In this document: piece after piece, positions 1 through 6,131 of the stretch
How the letters are laid out: every line of letters begins with the position of its first letter
Numbering within the stretch: the first letter of the stretch is position 1
Source: Acidobacteriaceae bacterium
Lineage (GTDB): Bacteria > Acidobacteriota > Terriglobia > Terriglobales > Acidobacteriaceae
Direction of reading: 5' to 3'
DNA: 7,207 bases
Assembly: GCA_003154055.1 (NCBI GenBank)
Contig: PMCH01000152.1
Location: 1-7,207 of the forward strand
Position numbers and translations under genes: made by a program
Notes under the pieces: generated by a model
The model's database searches: none
Told to the model about the DNA's origin: nothing
The model's input: only the letters and a program-made list of their open reading frames with translations

Positions 1-1
1 A

Positions 2-2893
2 CTAGTTGGTGCGGGTAGTGAAGAGTTGCCGGTAGCTTAGGTTGTCCACATCGCGGAACAGTGGTGTTCCGGGCGGCAGACCACTGGGAGTGGTGAAGTC
101 TGAATCGAAACTGTAGTTACGCGTTGGTGGCGAGTATACAGTCGTACAGCACTTAAACACTCCGGTGTCATAGGTGGCGTAGTACAAGCTGACCAGCGAA
201 CCCTTGTACCACAGGGTTTGTCCGCCCCAGTTCTCCAGGTAGCGCAGGAAGTTGTGCACCCCTCCGTCGGTACCGAAGTCTTGAGAAGCGCCCCAGATCG
301 GTTGAGGGAAATTCATGTTCTTCCCGCCGGCGATCGCCACGCGATACCAGGTGTTATTGGCGGTCCGGTTGGCGGTTGTGGTTGTTACGCCCAACATGCT
401 GTTCCGGTCTTGCCAGGCGTTGGACAGGAAAGTCACCGCATCGGCGATGATGGCGGTGGCGGAATGCTTGGTCTGGTCGTCCGCCGGCTGAGGAGTGCCA
501 CCCCATGCCGGGTCCGTGGCGTCAGAGTTGTAGTTGCCCTGGATGTACACCGGGTTCTCGGAAGCAACCGTAAAGCCCCCGCTGGGCGGATTGGTGTCGG
601 TCCGGACGGGCACGTTTCCGTAGCCCGCGTCCACCAGTTTCAGCACATGGCGCGCGCCGCTGACCCAGTTCTTTCGCCCGGTCGAAGCGAGGACCAGGAT
701 CCGGTTGCCGGCGTTACCAGCCGCATAGGGATCATCGGGGTTGACGGCGATAATCTTCGCGTTGATGTTATTCGCAGCGTTGGCGGGCAAGTTATAGAAG
801 CCGAGCCCAAGATTAGCCGCGCCGTAGTTGTCATCCGCCAGGTTTTGATTGACGTCCTCAGGAGAAAACGATTTGCCCGGGGGGATGGGGTCCAGCAAGC
901 CATCCGGGACGCCGTTGGCGCTGGCGGCATTGATCGTGTCCTCCAGACCCGAATCGCCGCATTTCGCACCCGAACACGGTGGGTTCGGATTGGGCAGCAT
1001 TCCCCGGCGATCGGAGAAGTATAGAACGTAGCCATTCTGGGCCAGGAAGTCGACATTTCCCCCGCTTGCCCCGATGGCGCCGGACAGCCATCTCTTAAGG
1101 TTGCCTGCGTCCAATTCGACCGCGTTCATCACGCCGTTGGCTGTGCCGGTATTATCGTTCCGGTTGGTGTCACGCACTTCCCCTTCGCGGGCGTCATAGA
1201 AATTGATCGGATACCAGTTGGTCCGAGTTAACGAGGTGGGTTGTGCGCTGGTGCCAAAGTACGGGCTTCCAGTCGTGGCATCGTTTTGCAGCTCTGCCGG
1301 GCGCGGGTTTGGTGTCGCGCCGTTACATCCGGCGCCCGCCGCGTCAACCGCGCCGTTGCCATTGCGATCGGCCGGTTGCTGGAGGATCAAGATTGCGTTG
1401 GGATGGATGGGATTGCTACCAGGAGCCACGGGTGGGGTTGTGCCGCGGGCAAATCCCAGTTCCAACCACTCGCGCGTGACCGGGTTCCAGTTGTCCGCCA
1501 CGTCCTTGTATTCCACCCGCAAATAACCATCGAGCAAGTTCCATGTGCCCGGTGTGGCCGGGATCAAGGGAGCGGTAGGAATCGGCTGAAGTGTCTGAGC
1601 ACCCGCCGGAGCCGCTGCCGGAGCCGCCGGCCAGTCTAAAGGCAGTGCCGCCAACTGTGCGTTCGTTAAGCATGCGGCCGCCCCGGTTGTGTCCTTCACC
1701 GCTGCTGCCGTGGTGCCTTCCGCAAAATATGTCCTCGTGGTCGCCGCGCCACCCGTCAGCGGTACTCCCCGGCTGTAATCGACACCCGGATTCACGAAGT
1801 TGGCGAGCCGGATATTGTTCGCATCCGCCGCACCGCCGGGAAGATCAGCGGGATCGTCGGACAGGAGCACGCGGATCTGAGCCATGTTGTATTCGCGCGA
1901 TTGGCCGAGCGCCGAACCAGCCGGTTCACCCGCCGGCGGGCGGCGGATGATCTCATACGCGAACGTGGTGCCGTTCACAAACGGAAGCGCGAGTTTCTTG
2001 GCTCCCGTGCCGCCCGGCTGTCCGTAATTGCCGTCGAGGATCTCGGAGTTGTAGGTGCTCACGGAAAGAGTTGGCCAGCCTGGATTCTGAGGAGACTGCG
2101 GCGGATTGCCGCCGGCCCCGGTGATGCTGCCCTCCGTCATCGCCAGTGCGCGGCAGTTCGGCATGCCAGCATCGCAGCCCCCGCCGCCTTTCGGAATATA
2201 TACCGTTCCGTTGTATTGAGTGGCGGTAGTGAAGCCGTTGGCCAGTCGGGTCCGAACCACATTGCCGTACACCGTCAACCGGTCGTGAAAAGTGAGGGTA
2301 CTGCCGCCGCCAACTTCGGGGTACAAGTCGCCGTTGACATGGACACGCCCGGCGAAGTCAAAATTCGGGCCGCTGAAGAACGAGCAATCGCCGTCGCAAA
2401 ACACGCCGAACTGGAACACCGGAATCAGCGCCACCTGCGCGGTGCGCATCATGCTGACTTCCTGGCCGCTGGGCTCGGCCGCGGTGGCGAGCATGTTCAC
2501 CGGGATGAGCTGCGCATACAAACCCTGACTCGGTCCCGACTGAACCTGGCCATAACTGCGCTGCATCGGATCTGCGCAACCGGAAGCCGGCTGGACCGAA
2601 TACTGTTTCCAGGTCACACCCGCAATGACGGGCTGATGAGCGCTGAGAGCACAGATATCACTCGCCCGCGGCGCTTGGGCGTTCTGGAACGCCGCCGCCA
2701 AGTCCGCGGTCATCTGTTCAATGCCGCCCTCGGCATTGTGGTAGGCCAGGTTGTTCTGCACGTCGGCCCCGCCCACTTTGCCTTCGGTATTCACCATCAT
2801 CAGCAGACCAATCGCTATGCCGGACAGCAGCAGCATCATCAGCATGGATGCGATCAGCGTGAATCCTCGTGAACCAAGTGTCTTGCCCCTCAT
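2..2893 (-). CDS. Giant PilX-like minor pilin / pilus tip protein (963 aa)
   Basis: Probable type IV pilus minor pilin of the PilX/GspK class, exported and likely at the pilus tip or surface. The start has a leader MRGKTLGSRG with cleavage expected after Gly10, then F11-T-L-I-A and a hydrophobic helix to about residue 34. Mature position +5 is Ala15, not Glu. Residues 50-60 (AYHNAEGGIEQ) match the PilX N-terminal pattern. Ordinary PilX proteins are under about 200 residues, so some 800 residues are extra. These include a Gly/Val-rich beta-type stretch (about 176-213), an Ala/Pro-rich linker (421-450), a calcium-loop-like DRNGNGAVD (509-517), further Asp/Asn-rich turns (575-600, 651-690), and a C-terminal segment with YLENWGGQTLWYKGSLVSLY (885-904). 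Paired cysteines (166/170, 240/247, 640/645, 915/916) suit an extracytoplasmic protein. AGGAG lies 7 nt before the ATG. The gene follows pilW by 51 nt. The TAG stop is at positions 2-4, so the gene is complete. The PilX-type N-terminus is clear; the function of the large C-terminal part is not known to me. Confidence 0.88.
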   Translation of the reverse strand: MRGKTLGSRGFTLIASMLMMLLLSGIAIGLLMMVNTEGKVGGADVQNNLAYHNAEGGIEQMTADLAAAFQNAQAPRASDICALSAHQPVIAGVTWKQYSVQPASGCADPMQRSYGQVQSGPSQGLYAQLIPVNMLATAAEPSGQEVSMMRTAQVALIPVFQFGVFCDGDCSFFSGPNFDFAGRVHVNGDLYPEVGGGSTLTFHDRLTVYGNVVRTRLANGFTTATQYNGTVYIPKGGGGCDAGMPNCRALAMTEGSITGAGGNPPQSPQNPGWPTLSVSTYNSEILDGNYGQPGGTGAKKLALPFVNGTTFAYEIIRRPPAGEPAGSALGQSREYNMAQIRVLLSDDPADLPGGAADANNIRLANFVNPGVDYSRGVPLTGGAATTRTYFAEGTTAAAVKDTTGAAACLTNAQLAALPLDWPAAPAAAPAGAQTLQPIPTAPLIPATPGTWNLLDGYLRVEYKDVADNWNPVTREWLELGFARGTTPPVAPGSNPIHPNAILILQQPADRNGNGAVDAAGAGCNGATPNPRPAELQNDATTGSPYFGTSAQPTSLTRTNWYPINFYDAREGEVRDTNRNDNTGTANGVMNAVELDAGNLKRWLSGAIGASGGNVDFLAQNGYVLYFSDRRGMLPNPNPPCSGAKCGDSGLEDTINAASANGVPDGLLDPIPPGKSFSPEDVNQNLADDNYGAANLGLGFYNLPANAANNINAKIIAVNPDDPYAAGNAGNRILVLASTGRKNWVSGARHVLKLVDAGYGNVPVRTDTNPPSGGFTVASENPVYIQGNYNSDATDPAWGGTPQPADDQTKHSATAIIADAVTFLSNAWQDRNSMLGVTTTTANRTANNTWYRVAIAGGKNMNFPQPIWGASQDFGTDGGVHNFLRYLENWGGQTLWYKGSLVSLYYATYDTGVFKCCTTVYSPPTRNYSFDSDFTTPSGLPPGTPLFRDVDNLSYRQLFTTRTN

Positions 2894-2900
2894 GGTGTAG

Positions 2901-2905
2901 CTCCT
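2901..2905 (-). promoter_or_regulatory. Ribosome binding site of the PilX-like gene
   Basis: On the minus strand AGGAG is followed by 7 nt and the ATG at 2893. This good Shine-Dalgarno fixes the start and gives the expected 10-residue prepilin leader. The 51-nt gap to pilW has no promoter that I can recognise. Confidence 0.7.
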
Positions 2906-2944
2906 ATGAACCTTCCGATTTCGGTTCCCAGTATCTGCGCCCTT

Positions 2945-4090
2945 TTACGGCGCCAGGGGATAGCTATTGTTGAACGTCAGATCACGCGTGCTGACTGAGG
3001 TCTGCAAGTCCAGCCCTTGATACCCCTTCACGCCATGCATCGTGCTTCGCATGCTCATGTGCAGGATGTTGGCTTTGGTGATCTGGCTGGGGGTCAGACC
3101 CTGCGACGCTCCACCATCCGGCTGATTGACCAGAACATGTGCGGTGTTGAAGTCATAAAGGTCATAGCTGAATTGCAGGAAGGCAACGCCTTCCGCCACC
3201 GGCACCGGCGAATGGCCGCTGACCTGCCGCATCAGGCGCGGCGGATCGATGGTGTTATCAATGTAGTAAGTGTTGACGAAGATTCTGTTGGCGAAGCCGG
3301 TGGCATTCCTGACGTTCCCCAGGCTGCCAGCGGCGGCAGCTGGTTGGTTCATTTTCAGCGGATCGCCGGTCGCGAAAGCGACGGTATAGGTACGAGGGGC
3401 ATTGGAGACCAGCGTCACATTCGTGACTTCGCCGATGATCGACGAACTGACTCCCCCCACCGTCACCTGAAACTGGATCAGGTCGCCAGGCGTGAGTCCA
3501 ACCGCTGGATCATTGATGGCCTGGGGCTGAAGCAGGGGCGGCGGAATCACGCAATTCGCCGGCCGCGTAGGAAAGGTGACTTCCAGGAACGTGACCGCGG
3601 TTCCGGCGGCATTTACCGTCGCGTTGTAACAGTTGAGTAGAAAATTCGTGTCGGAGTTGACCACCGTGACGATGTCGGTCGCTCCGGCGGCAGCATTGAC
3701 GGTCGGTCCAAACCGCCAGCCGGGGATAAGTCCGTAGAGATAGGGCACGGCTCCCTGCAGGGGATACGCAACCGATCCGCCATTGATGTAGCAGATCGGA
3801 GTCTGGTCACAACCATAGACCGGGCGCTGTGTCCCAGCACCCGAGGGCAGCGCGATTTGAACGCTGGTACCCAGTCCGGAGCCGGCCATGCTGAGGTCTT
3901 TGGTGAGCATGTTGGAGGCGGCGCGAAAGTCCTGCTGCAACTCGGTTCGCTGGGAAACCGACCATGTGGCACTCACTGCCCGGGTGTAGAGCCCCACTGC
4001 GGCCGACAGAATGATGGCCCCAAGAGCCAGGGCAACCATCATTTCCAGCAAGCTGAAACCGCATTGGCGAGTCTTGGATAAGCGGCGCAT
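2945..4090 (-). CDS. pilW: PilW-like type IV pilus minor pilin (381 aa)
   Basis: Minor pilin of the PilW type, expected to enter the inner membrane as a prepilin, be cut by PilD-type peptidase and join the minor-pilin complex that primes pilus assembly. The leader MRRLSKTRQCG is followed by F12-S-L-L-E16 and a hydrophobic helix of about 20 residues. Glu16 is the conserved mature +5 residue. Residues 46-72 (SQRTELQQDFRAASNMLTKD, then LSMAGSGL) match the usual PilW start of the globular domain, where the alpha-1 helix leads into a bi-/multi-stranded body. The C-terminal part has the typical run LMRQVSGHSPVPVAEGVAFL (287-306) and a late NILHMSMRS. Length is at the upper end of normal for PilW. 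A GAGGAG-type ribosome site sits immediately before the ATG. It lies 27 nt after pilV, 17 nt of which is a tandem duplication. The PilW assignment rests on N-terminal signature, order and length; a generic minor pilin is the alternative. Confidence 0.88.
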   Translation of the reverse strand: MRRLSKTRQCGFSLLEMMVALALGAIILSAAVGLYTRAVSATWSVSQRTELQQDFRAASNMLTKDLSMAGSGLGTSVQIALPSGAGTQRPVYGCDQTPICYINGGSVAYPLQGAVPYLYGLIPGWRFGPTVNAAAGATDIVTVVNSDTNFLLNCYNATVNAAGTAVTFLEVTFPTRPANCVIPPPLLQPQAINDPAVGLTPGDLIQFQVTVGGVSSSIIGEVTNVTLVSNAPRTYTVAFATGDPLKMNQPAAAAGSLGNVRNATGFANRIFVNTYYIDNTIDPPRLMRQVSGHSPVPVAEGVAFLQFSYDLYDFNTAHVLVNQPDGGASQGLTPSQITKANILHMSMRSTMHGVKGYQGLDLQTSVSTRDLTFNNSYPLAP

Positions 4091-4100
4091 ATCTCCTCTT

Positions 4101-4121
4101 TCATCGATACTGCGAAATCAT
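4101..4121 (-). other. Six-codon minicistron MISQYR created by the duplication
   Basis: On the minus strand the pilV stop is part of an ATGA overlap: ATG at 4121-4119 shares bases with the TGA stop at 4120-4118. It opens a six-codon frame (M-I-S-Q-Y-R) that ends in TGA at 4103-4101, ten bases before the pilW start. Its last five residues copy the PilV C-terminus because it is read from the duplicated unit. It could pass terminating ribosomes on to pilW, but translation is inferred and may simply not occur. Confidence 0.35.
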
Positions 4122-4137
4122 CGATACTGCGAAATCA
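4101..4137. repeat. Perfect 17-bp tandem duplication across the pilV stop codon
   Basis: The plus-strand unit TCATCGATACTGCGAAA occurs at 4101-4117 and again, without a mismatch, at 4118-4134, followed by a third partial TCA. On the minus strand one copy encodes the last residues and the TGA stop of PilV and the other copy lies entirely in the pilV-pilW gap. The protein sequence is therefore unchanged by the duplication. Removing one copy would leave a 10-nt gap between the pilV stop and the pilW ATG. Confidence 0.95.
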
Positions 4138-4711
4138 AAGACGTGAGTACATACGTCTTGGGGGTGCGCATCCGGGGGGTGTTGTATTGCACGGTGACAT
4201 TAATCGAACGCAAACTGGCAACAATCTGGCCGTTGTTGTCCACCACCGGCAGAATCTGGATCTGCCGCTGGTAGTTGGTCAGTCGCTGCTGCTCGTCGTC
4301 CGCCGTTCCATAAATTCCATCCACGCCAGGCCCGACCAGAGTCTGGTACTGGCCGGTCGTGACGTCGTCGGCCGTGCCCAATATTCCATCGCCTCCGGCC
4401 AGGTAGATGGGTTGGAAGCCGTCCAGGAATATGCCCCCATTGGAGGCGTTCTGGATGGAGTCCCACTGAGCCTGGGCCGTGTTGCGGGCGGTGACGACGC
4501 CCTCCAGGGACTCATTGGCCAGTTGTTTCGCGATCATATCTTCCTGGCTGGTCTGGCTGGCGGCCATGGCCATGCCGAACACGCCCAGCAGGCTCACCAA
4601 GCCCACCGTGAGCACGGCCATCGAGATCACCACTTCGAGCAGCGAAAATCCGCGCTGCTGGCGACGGCTGCGGTCCATAGTTTTCTTTGCGACGCCTACT
4701 GTCTTTGCCAA
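4118..4711 (-). CDS. pilV: PilV-like type IV pilus minor pilin, probable TTG start (197 aa)
   Basis: Minor pilin of the PilV type, part of the assembly-initiating minor-pilin set. The core signature is RRQQRG|FSLLEVVISMAVL: cleavage after Gly21, Phe22, Glu26 at mature +5, then a hydrophobic helix and the usual ANESLEG region (about residues 65-71). Two related acidic motifs follow: GGDGILGTADD (106-116) and GVDGIYGTADD (129-139), which resemble calcium-binding loops. The C-terminal QIVASLRSINVTVQY is typical of the PilV beta-sheet. I chose TTG at 4711 because AGGAGG lies 6 nt upstream; this overlaps the end of fimT by 16 nt and gives a 21-residue leader. The ATG at 4678 would give a 10-residue leader, which is also acceptable for a prepilin, but has only a weak purine run before it. 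The ATG at 4768, deep in fimT, is unlikely. Translation is probably coupled to fimT. Confidence 0.87.
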   Translation of the reverse strand: MAKTVGVAKKTMDRSRRQQRGFSLLEVVISMAVLTVGLVSLLGVFGMAMAASQTSQEDMIAKQLANESLEGVVTARNTAQAQWDSIQNASNGGIFLDGFQPIYLAGGDGILGTADDVTTGQYQTLVGPGVDGIYGTADDEQQRLTNYQRQIQILPVVDNNGQIVASLRSINVTVQYNTPRMRTPKTYVLTSLISQYR

Positions 4712-5352
4712 TTCGCACCTCCTCCGGTGTACAGGCGCCATCCGCGAATACGACCGGTGGCACCCCACACGCTGATCGCGCGAGAACTCAGCAGTTCTCC
4801 GGGGCGAGCGATGTAGACCACCCCGTTATTCCAGTTACCGCTGCACTGGCCTATGCCGCCCACTGCATCCTGGGCCGAGCCGTCCGGGCAGAAGTAAATC
4901 ACTCGCAATCCGCCCAGTCCCACTCCCTGTCCGGTGTACCCGAAGTCCACCGGGTTGGCGCCGACTCCGAAACGATCGGGAGTGGTCAGGTTAGTGTTGG
5001 GGATGCCGGGTTCGTTATCGAATCTCACGTCGTTGGGGATGGAGTAAGTAACCGGAGCCAGGGCGCCCTGGAAGCCAGGGAACGTGGGCGCGACTGTGAC
5101 CGTGTGGGGAACTGCGCTGAGATCAAAAGTTACGGAGTAGGAAGTGCGCTGGGCCACCGCATTGTCGCGGGCTTGCCGCAGCGCCGAGAGCACGGTGTTG
5201 TAAGAATTGGTGACCCGCTGTTGCCTCAGGGCCGGTTGCAGGCTCATGAAGGTGACGGCCGAAGCGATCATCAGGATCGCTACTGCCATCATCATTTCCA
5301 GCAAGCTGAAGCCGCTCTGCCGGCGGGTGTCATACGACCTATTCATTCTCAT
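4696..5352 (-). CDS. fimT: FimT/GspH-like pseudopilin, first gene of the pilin operon (218 aa)
   Basis: Minor pseudopilin of the GspH/FimT family, associated with type IV pilus or type II secretion fibres. The leader ends at Gly14 (RRQSG), followed by F15-S-L-L-E19 and a hydrophobic helix to about residue 38. The stretch NTVLSALRQARDNAVAQRTS (52-71) is the classic GspH/FimT helix that leads into the beta-rich globular domain. The end has ISVWGATGRIRGWRLY (193-208), also usual for the family. Cys155 and Cys170 may form a disulfide. Two in-frame ATGs are possible: 5352 or, two codons later, 5346; GAAGAG lies 7 nt before the latter and GAGG about 11 nt before the former. Either gives a normal short leader. 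It opens the fimT-pilV-pilW-pilX series. The given sequence context suggests type IV pilus rather than type II secretion, because the neighbours are PilV-, PilW- and PilX-like. The fimT symbol is by family; gspH-like is the alternative. Confidence 0.87.
   Translation of the reverse strand: MRMNRSYDTRRQSGFSLLEMMMAVAILMIASAVTFMSLQPALRQQRVTNSYNTVLSALRQARDNAVAQRTSYSVTFDLSAVPHTVTVAPTFPGFQGALAPVTYSIPNDVRFDNEPGIPNTNLTTPDRFGVGANPVDFGYTGQGVGLGGLRVIYFCPDGSAQDAVGGIGQCSGNWNNGVVYIARPGELLSSRAISVWGATGRIRGWRLYTGGGANWQRQ
4718..4725 (-). promoter_or_regulatory. Strong Shine-Dalgarno deciding the pilV start
   Basis: The minus strand reads GGAGGAGG here, inside the 3' end of fimT. Six bases separate its AGGAGG core from TTG at 4711-4709, which is in frame with the prepilin signature. 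No comparable site precedes the ATG at 4678. The sequence match is direct; use of the TTG is an inference. Confidence 0.65.
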
Positions 5353-5480
5353 GCTCTTCTCTACCTCTGCAAAAAGCGGAACTCGCAGTTGCCCTCGACC
5401 TTGTGGTCTTCTACAAACATCATCAGCCGCGCTCTGTTCCCAGTCGCGGAAACACCCGTAGCGTTCGGCTGAATATGTTG

Positions 5481-5509
5481 ATGGTAGGAACAGTAGGGAG
5501 GGGCGTCAA
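5481..5509 (-). promoter_or_regulatory. Candidate sigma-70-type promoter of the pilin operon
   Basis: On the minus strand TTGACG (5509-5504) is separated by 17 nt from TACCAT (5486-5481). The first box matches the -35 consensus at 5 of 6 positions and the second the -10 consensus at 4 of 6. Transcription would begin near 5474 and leave a leader of about 120 nt before fimT. This lies in the 226-bp gap between the 132-residue gene and fimT. It is the best promoter-like site seen there, but GC-rich genomes yield such matches by chance. Confidence 0.35.
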
Positions 5510-5552
5510 AGTACCGGGGTACACAGCACTTCTGCCCACTGTCCGTTCGTGA

Positions 5553-5573
5553 TGTAACCGGCGGAGGGTTACA
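5553..5573. repeat. Perfect 7-bp inverted repeat, TGTAACC-N7-GGTTACA
   Basis: The arms TGTAACC (5553-5559) and GGTTACA (5567-5573) are perfectly complementary with a 7-nt spacer. The site is 5 nt past the stop of the 132-residue gene and about 44 nt upstream of the candidate -35 box of the pilin operon. Neither strand has a T-run after it, so it is not a good intrinsic terminator. Its 21-bp size and symmetry resemble the operator of a dimeric regulator. The repeat itself is certain; its role is not. Confidence 0.6.
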
Positions 5574-5578
5574 AAAGT

Positions 5579-5977
5579 TTAGGCGCCCGCGGCGTGGGCA
5601 CTGGCCGCCCGTCGCGTACTGGGGATGTAGGCGCAGGAGCGAAAGTCGTAGTGTTCGCTCAGGCAATCAGAACAGAGGTGAATCTGGTGCACGCGGCATT
5701 GAACGGCGGGCTCGTTCTTGCCGCAGCGATCGCAACTGGCTTTGCGCGAGCGCTTCGCGTTGGCCGACGCGGCCACTGGAGTCAGGCCCGCCAGCGTACG
5801 CGCTTTGACGTAGAGTCCCGTGGCTGCCAGGAGCGCGCCGGTGGCGAAAATCGCGAATCCCGCTCCCAGGTAGGACTTCTCGGGGCTGGGGCCGAATGCG
5901 GCAGGAATAAAACAGAGGCCGACGAATACTACAAAGCCACCGAGCAGAATCAGCCAAGTTCCGGTTTTCGCCGCCAT
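5579..5977 (-). CDS. Small two-helix membrane protein with C-terminal Cys/His (zinc-type) cluster (132 aa)
   Basis: Hypothetical inner-membrane protein. Two hydrophobic segments are visible at about residues 8-28 and 37-57, so both ends probably lie on the same side of the membrane. After a basic linker (ANAKRSRK, 72-79) comes a compact cluster: C82-x2-C85-x8-C94-x2-H97-x2-H100-x-C102-x2-C105-x3-H109-x5-C115. The spacing resembles a B-box or zinc-ribbon type zinc site, which would suit a cytosolic C-terminus. The tail is Ala-rich. It starts at ATG 5977, with an AGGAAGAG-type ribosome site upstream, and ends at TAA 5581-5579. It lies on the same strand as the pilin operon but 226 nt upstream and with its own stop, so a shared transcript is possible but not needed. 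I recognise no named family with confidence. The substrate or partner is unknown. Confidence 0.75.
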   Translation of the reverse strand: MAAKTGTWLILLGGFVVFVGLCFIPAAFGPSPEKSYLGAGFAIFATGALLAATGLYVKARTLAGLTPVAASANAKRSRKASCDRCGKNEPAVQCRVHQIHLCSDCLSEHYDFRSCAYIPSTRRAASAHAAGA

Positions 5978-6131
5978 TGCTCACTCTTCCTGATCGAGGT
6001 CCGGTCCTGCCAGATCTCTCAACGCAGGGATAGCTTATGCCGCGGGGTAAGGAAACTCCAGATGACTAAAGTTAGGGGATGACACCGGTAACTTGTCGAG
6101 GGTACCGCCCCGCCCCTAGGATGCTGACATC

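Noticed and set aside
1901..2872. A 323-codon plus-strand open frame opposite the PilX-like gene.
   Set aside because: It is an antisense shadow of a clear gene in GC-rich DNA; the translation is rich in Arg, Ala and His and shows no domain.
2908..2927. Hairpin in the pilW-pilX gap (GAACC, 10-nt loop, GGTTC).
   Set aside because: A 5-bp stem with a 10-nt loop is expected by chance and has no supporting feature.
4118..4768. pilV start at the ATG at 4768.
   Set aside because: It would overlap fimT by 73 nt and give an implausible leader of 40 residues, while a strong ribosome site lies further downstream.
5361..5423. A possible 20-residue leader peptide (starting MMFVEDHKVEG) ending 8 nt before the fimT ATG.
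   Set aside because: No Shine-Dalgarno of note precedes its ATG and nothing else supports translation; kept only as a note because of its position in the mRNA leader.
5553..5573. Intrinsic terminator for the 132-residue gene.
   Set aside because: The stem is only 7 bp and no T-run follows on either strand, so an operator or plain hairpin is at least as likely.
5361..5666. A 101-codon open frame on the minus strand covering the fimT leader region.
   Set aside because: It overlaps the 3' end of the 132-residue gene in another frame, has no convincing ribosome site, is of uneven composition and spans the candidate promoter and palindrome.
6093..6122. Promoter for the PilZ gene (TTGTCG, 18 nt, TAGGAT).
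   Set aside because: Each box matches at only 4 of 6 positions, and the -10 box would overlap the in-frame stop and the AGGA ribosome site, requiring a nearly leaderless mRNA.
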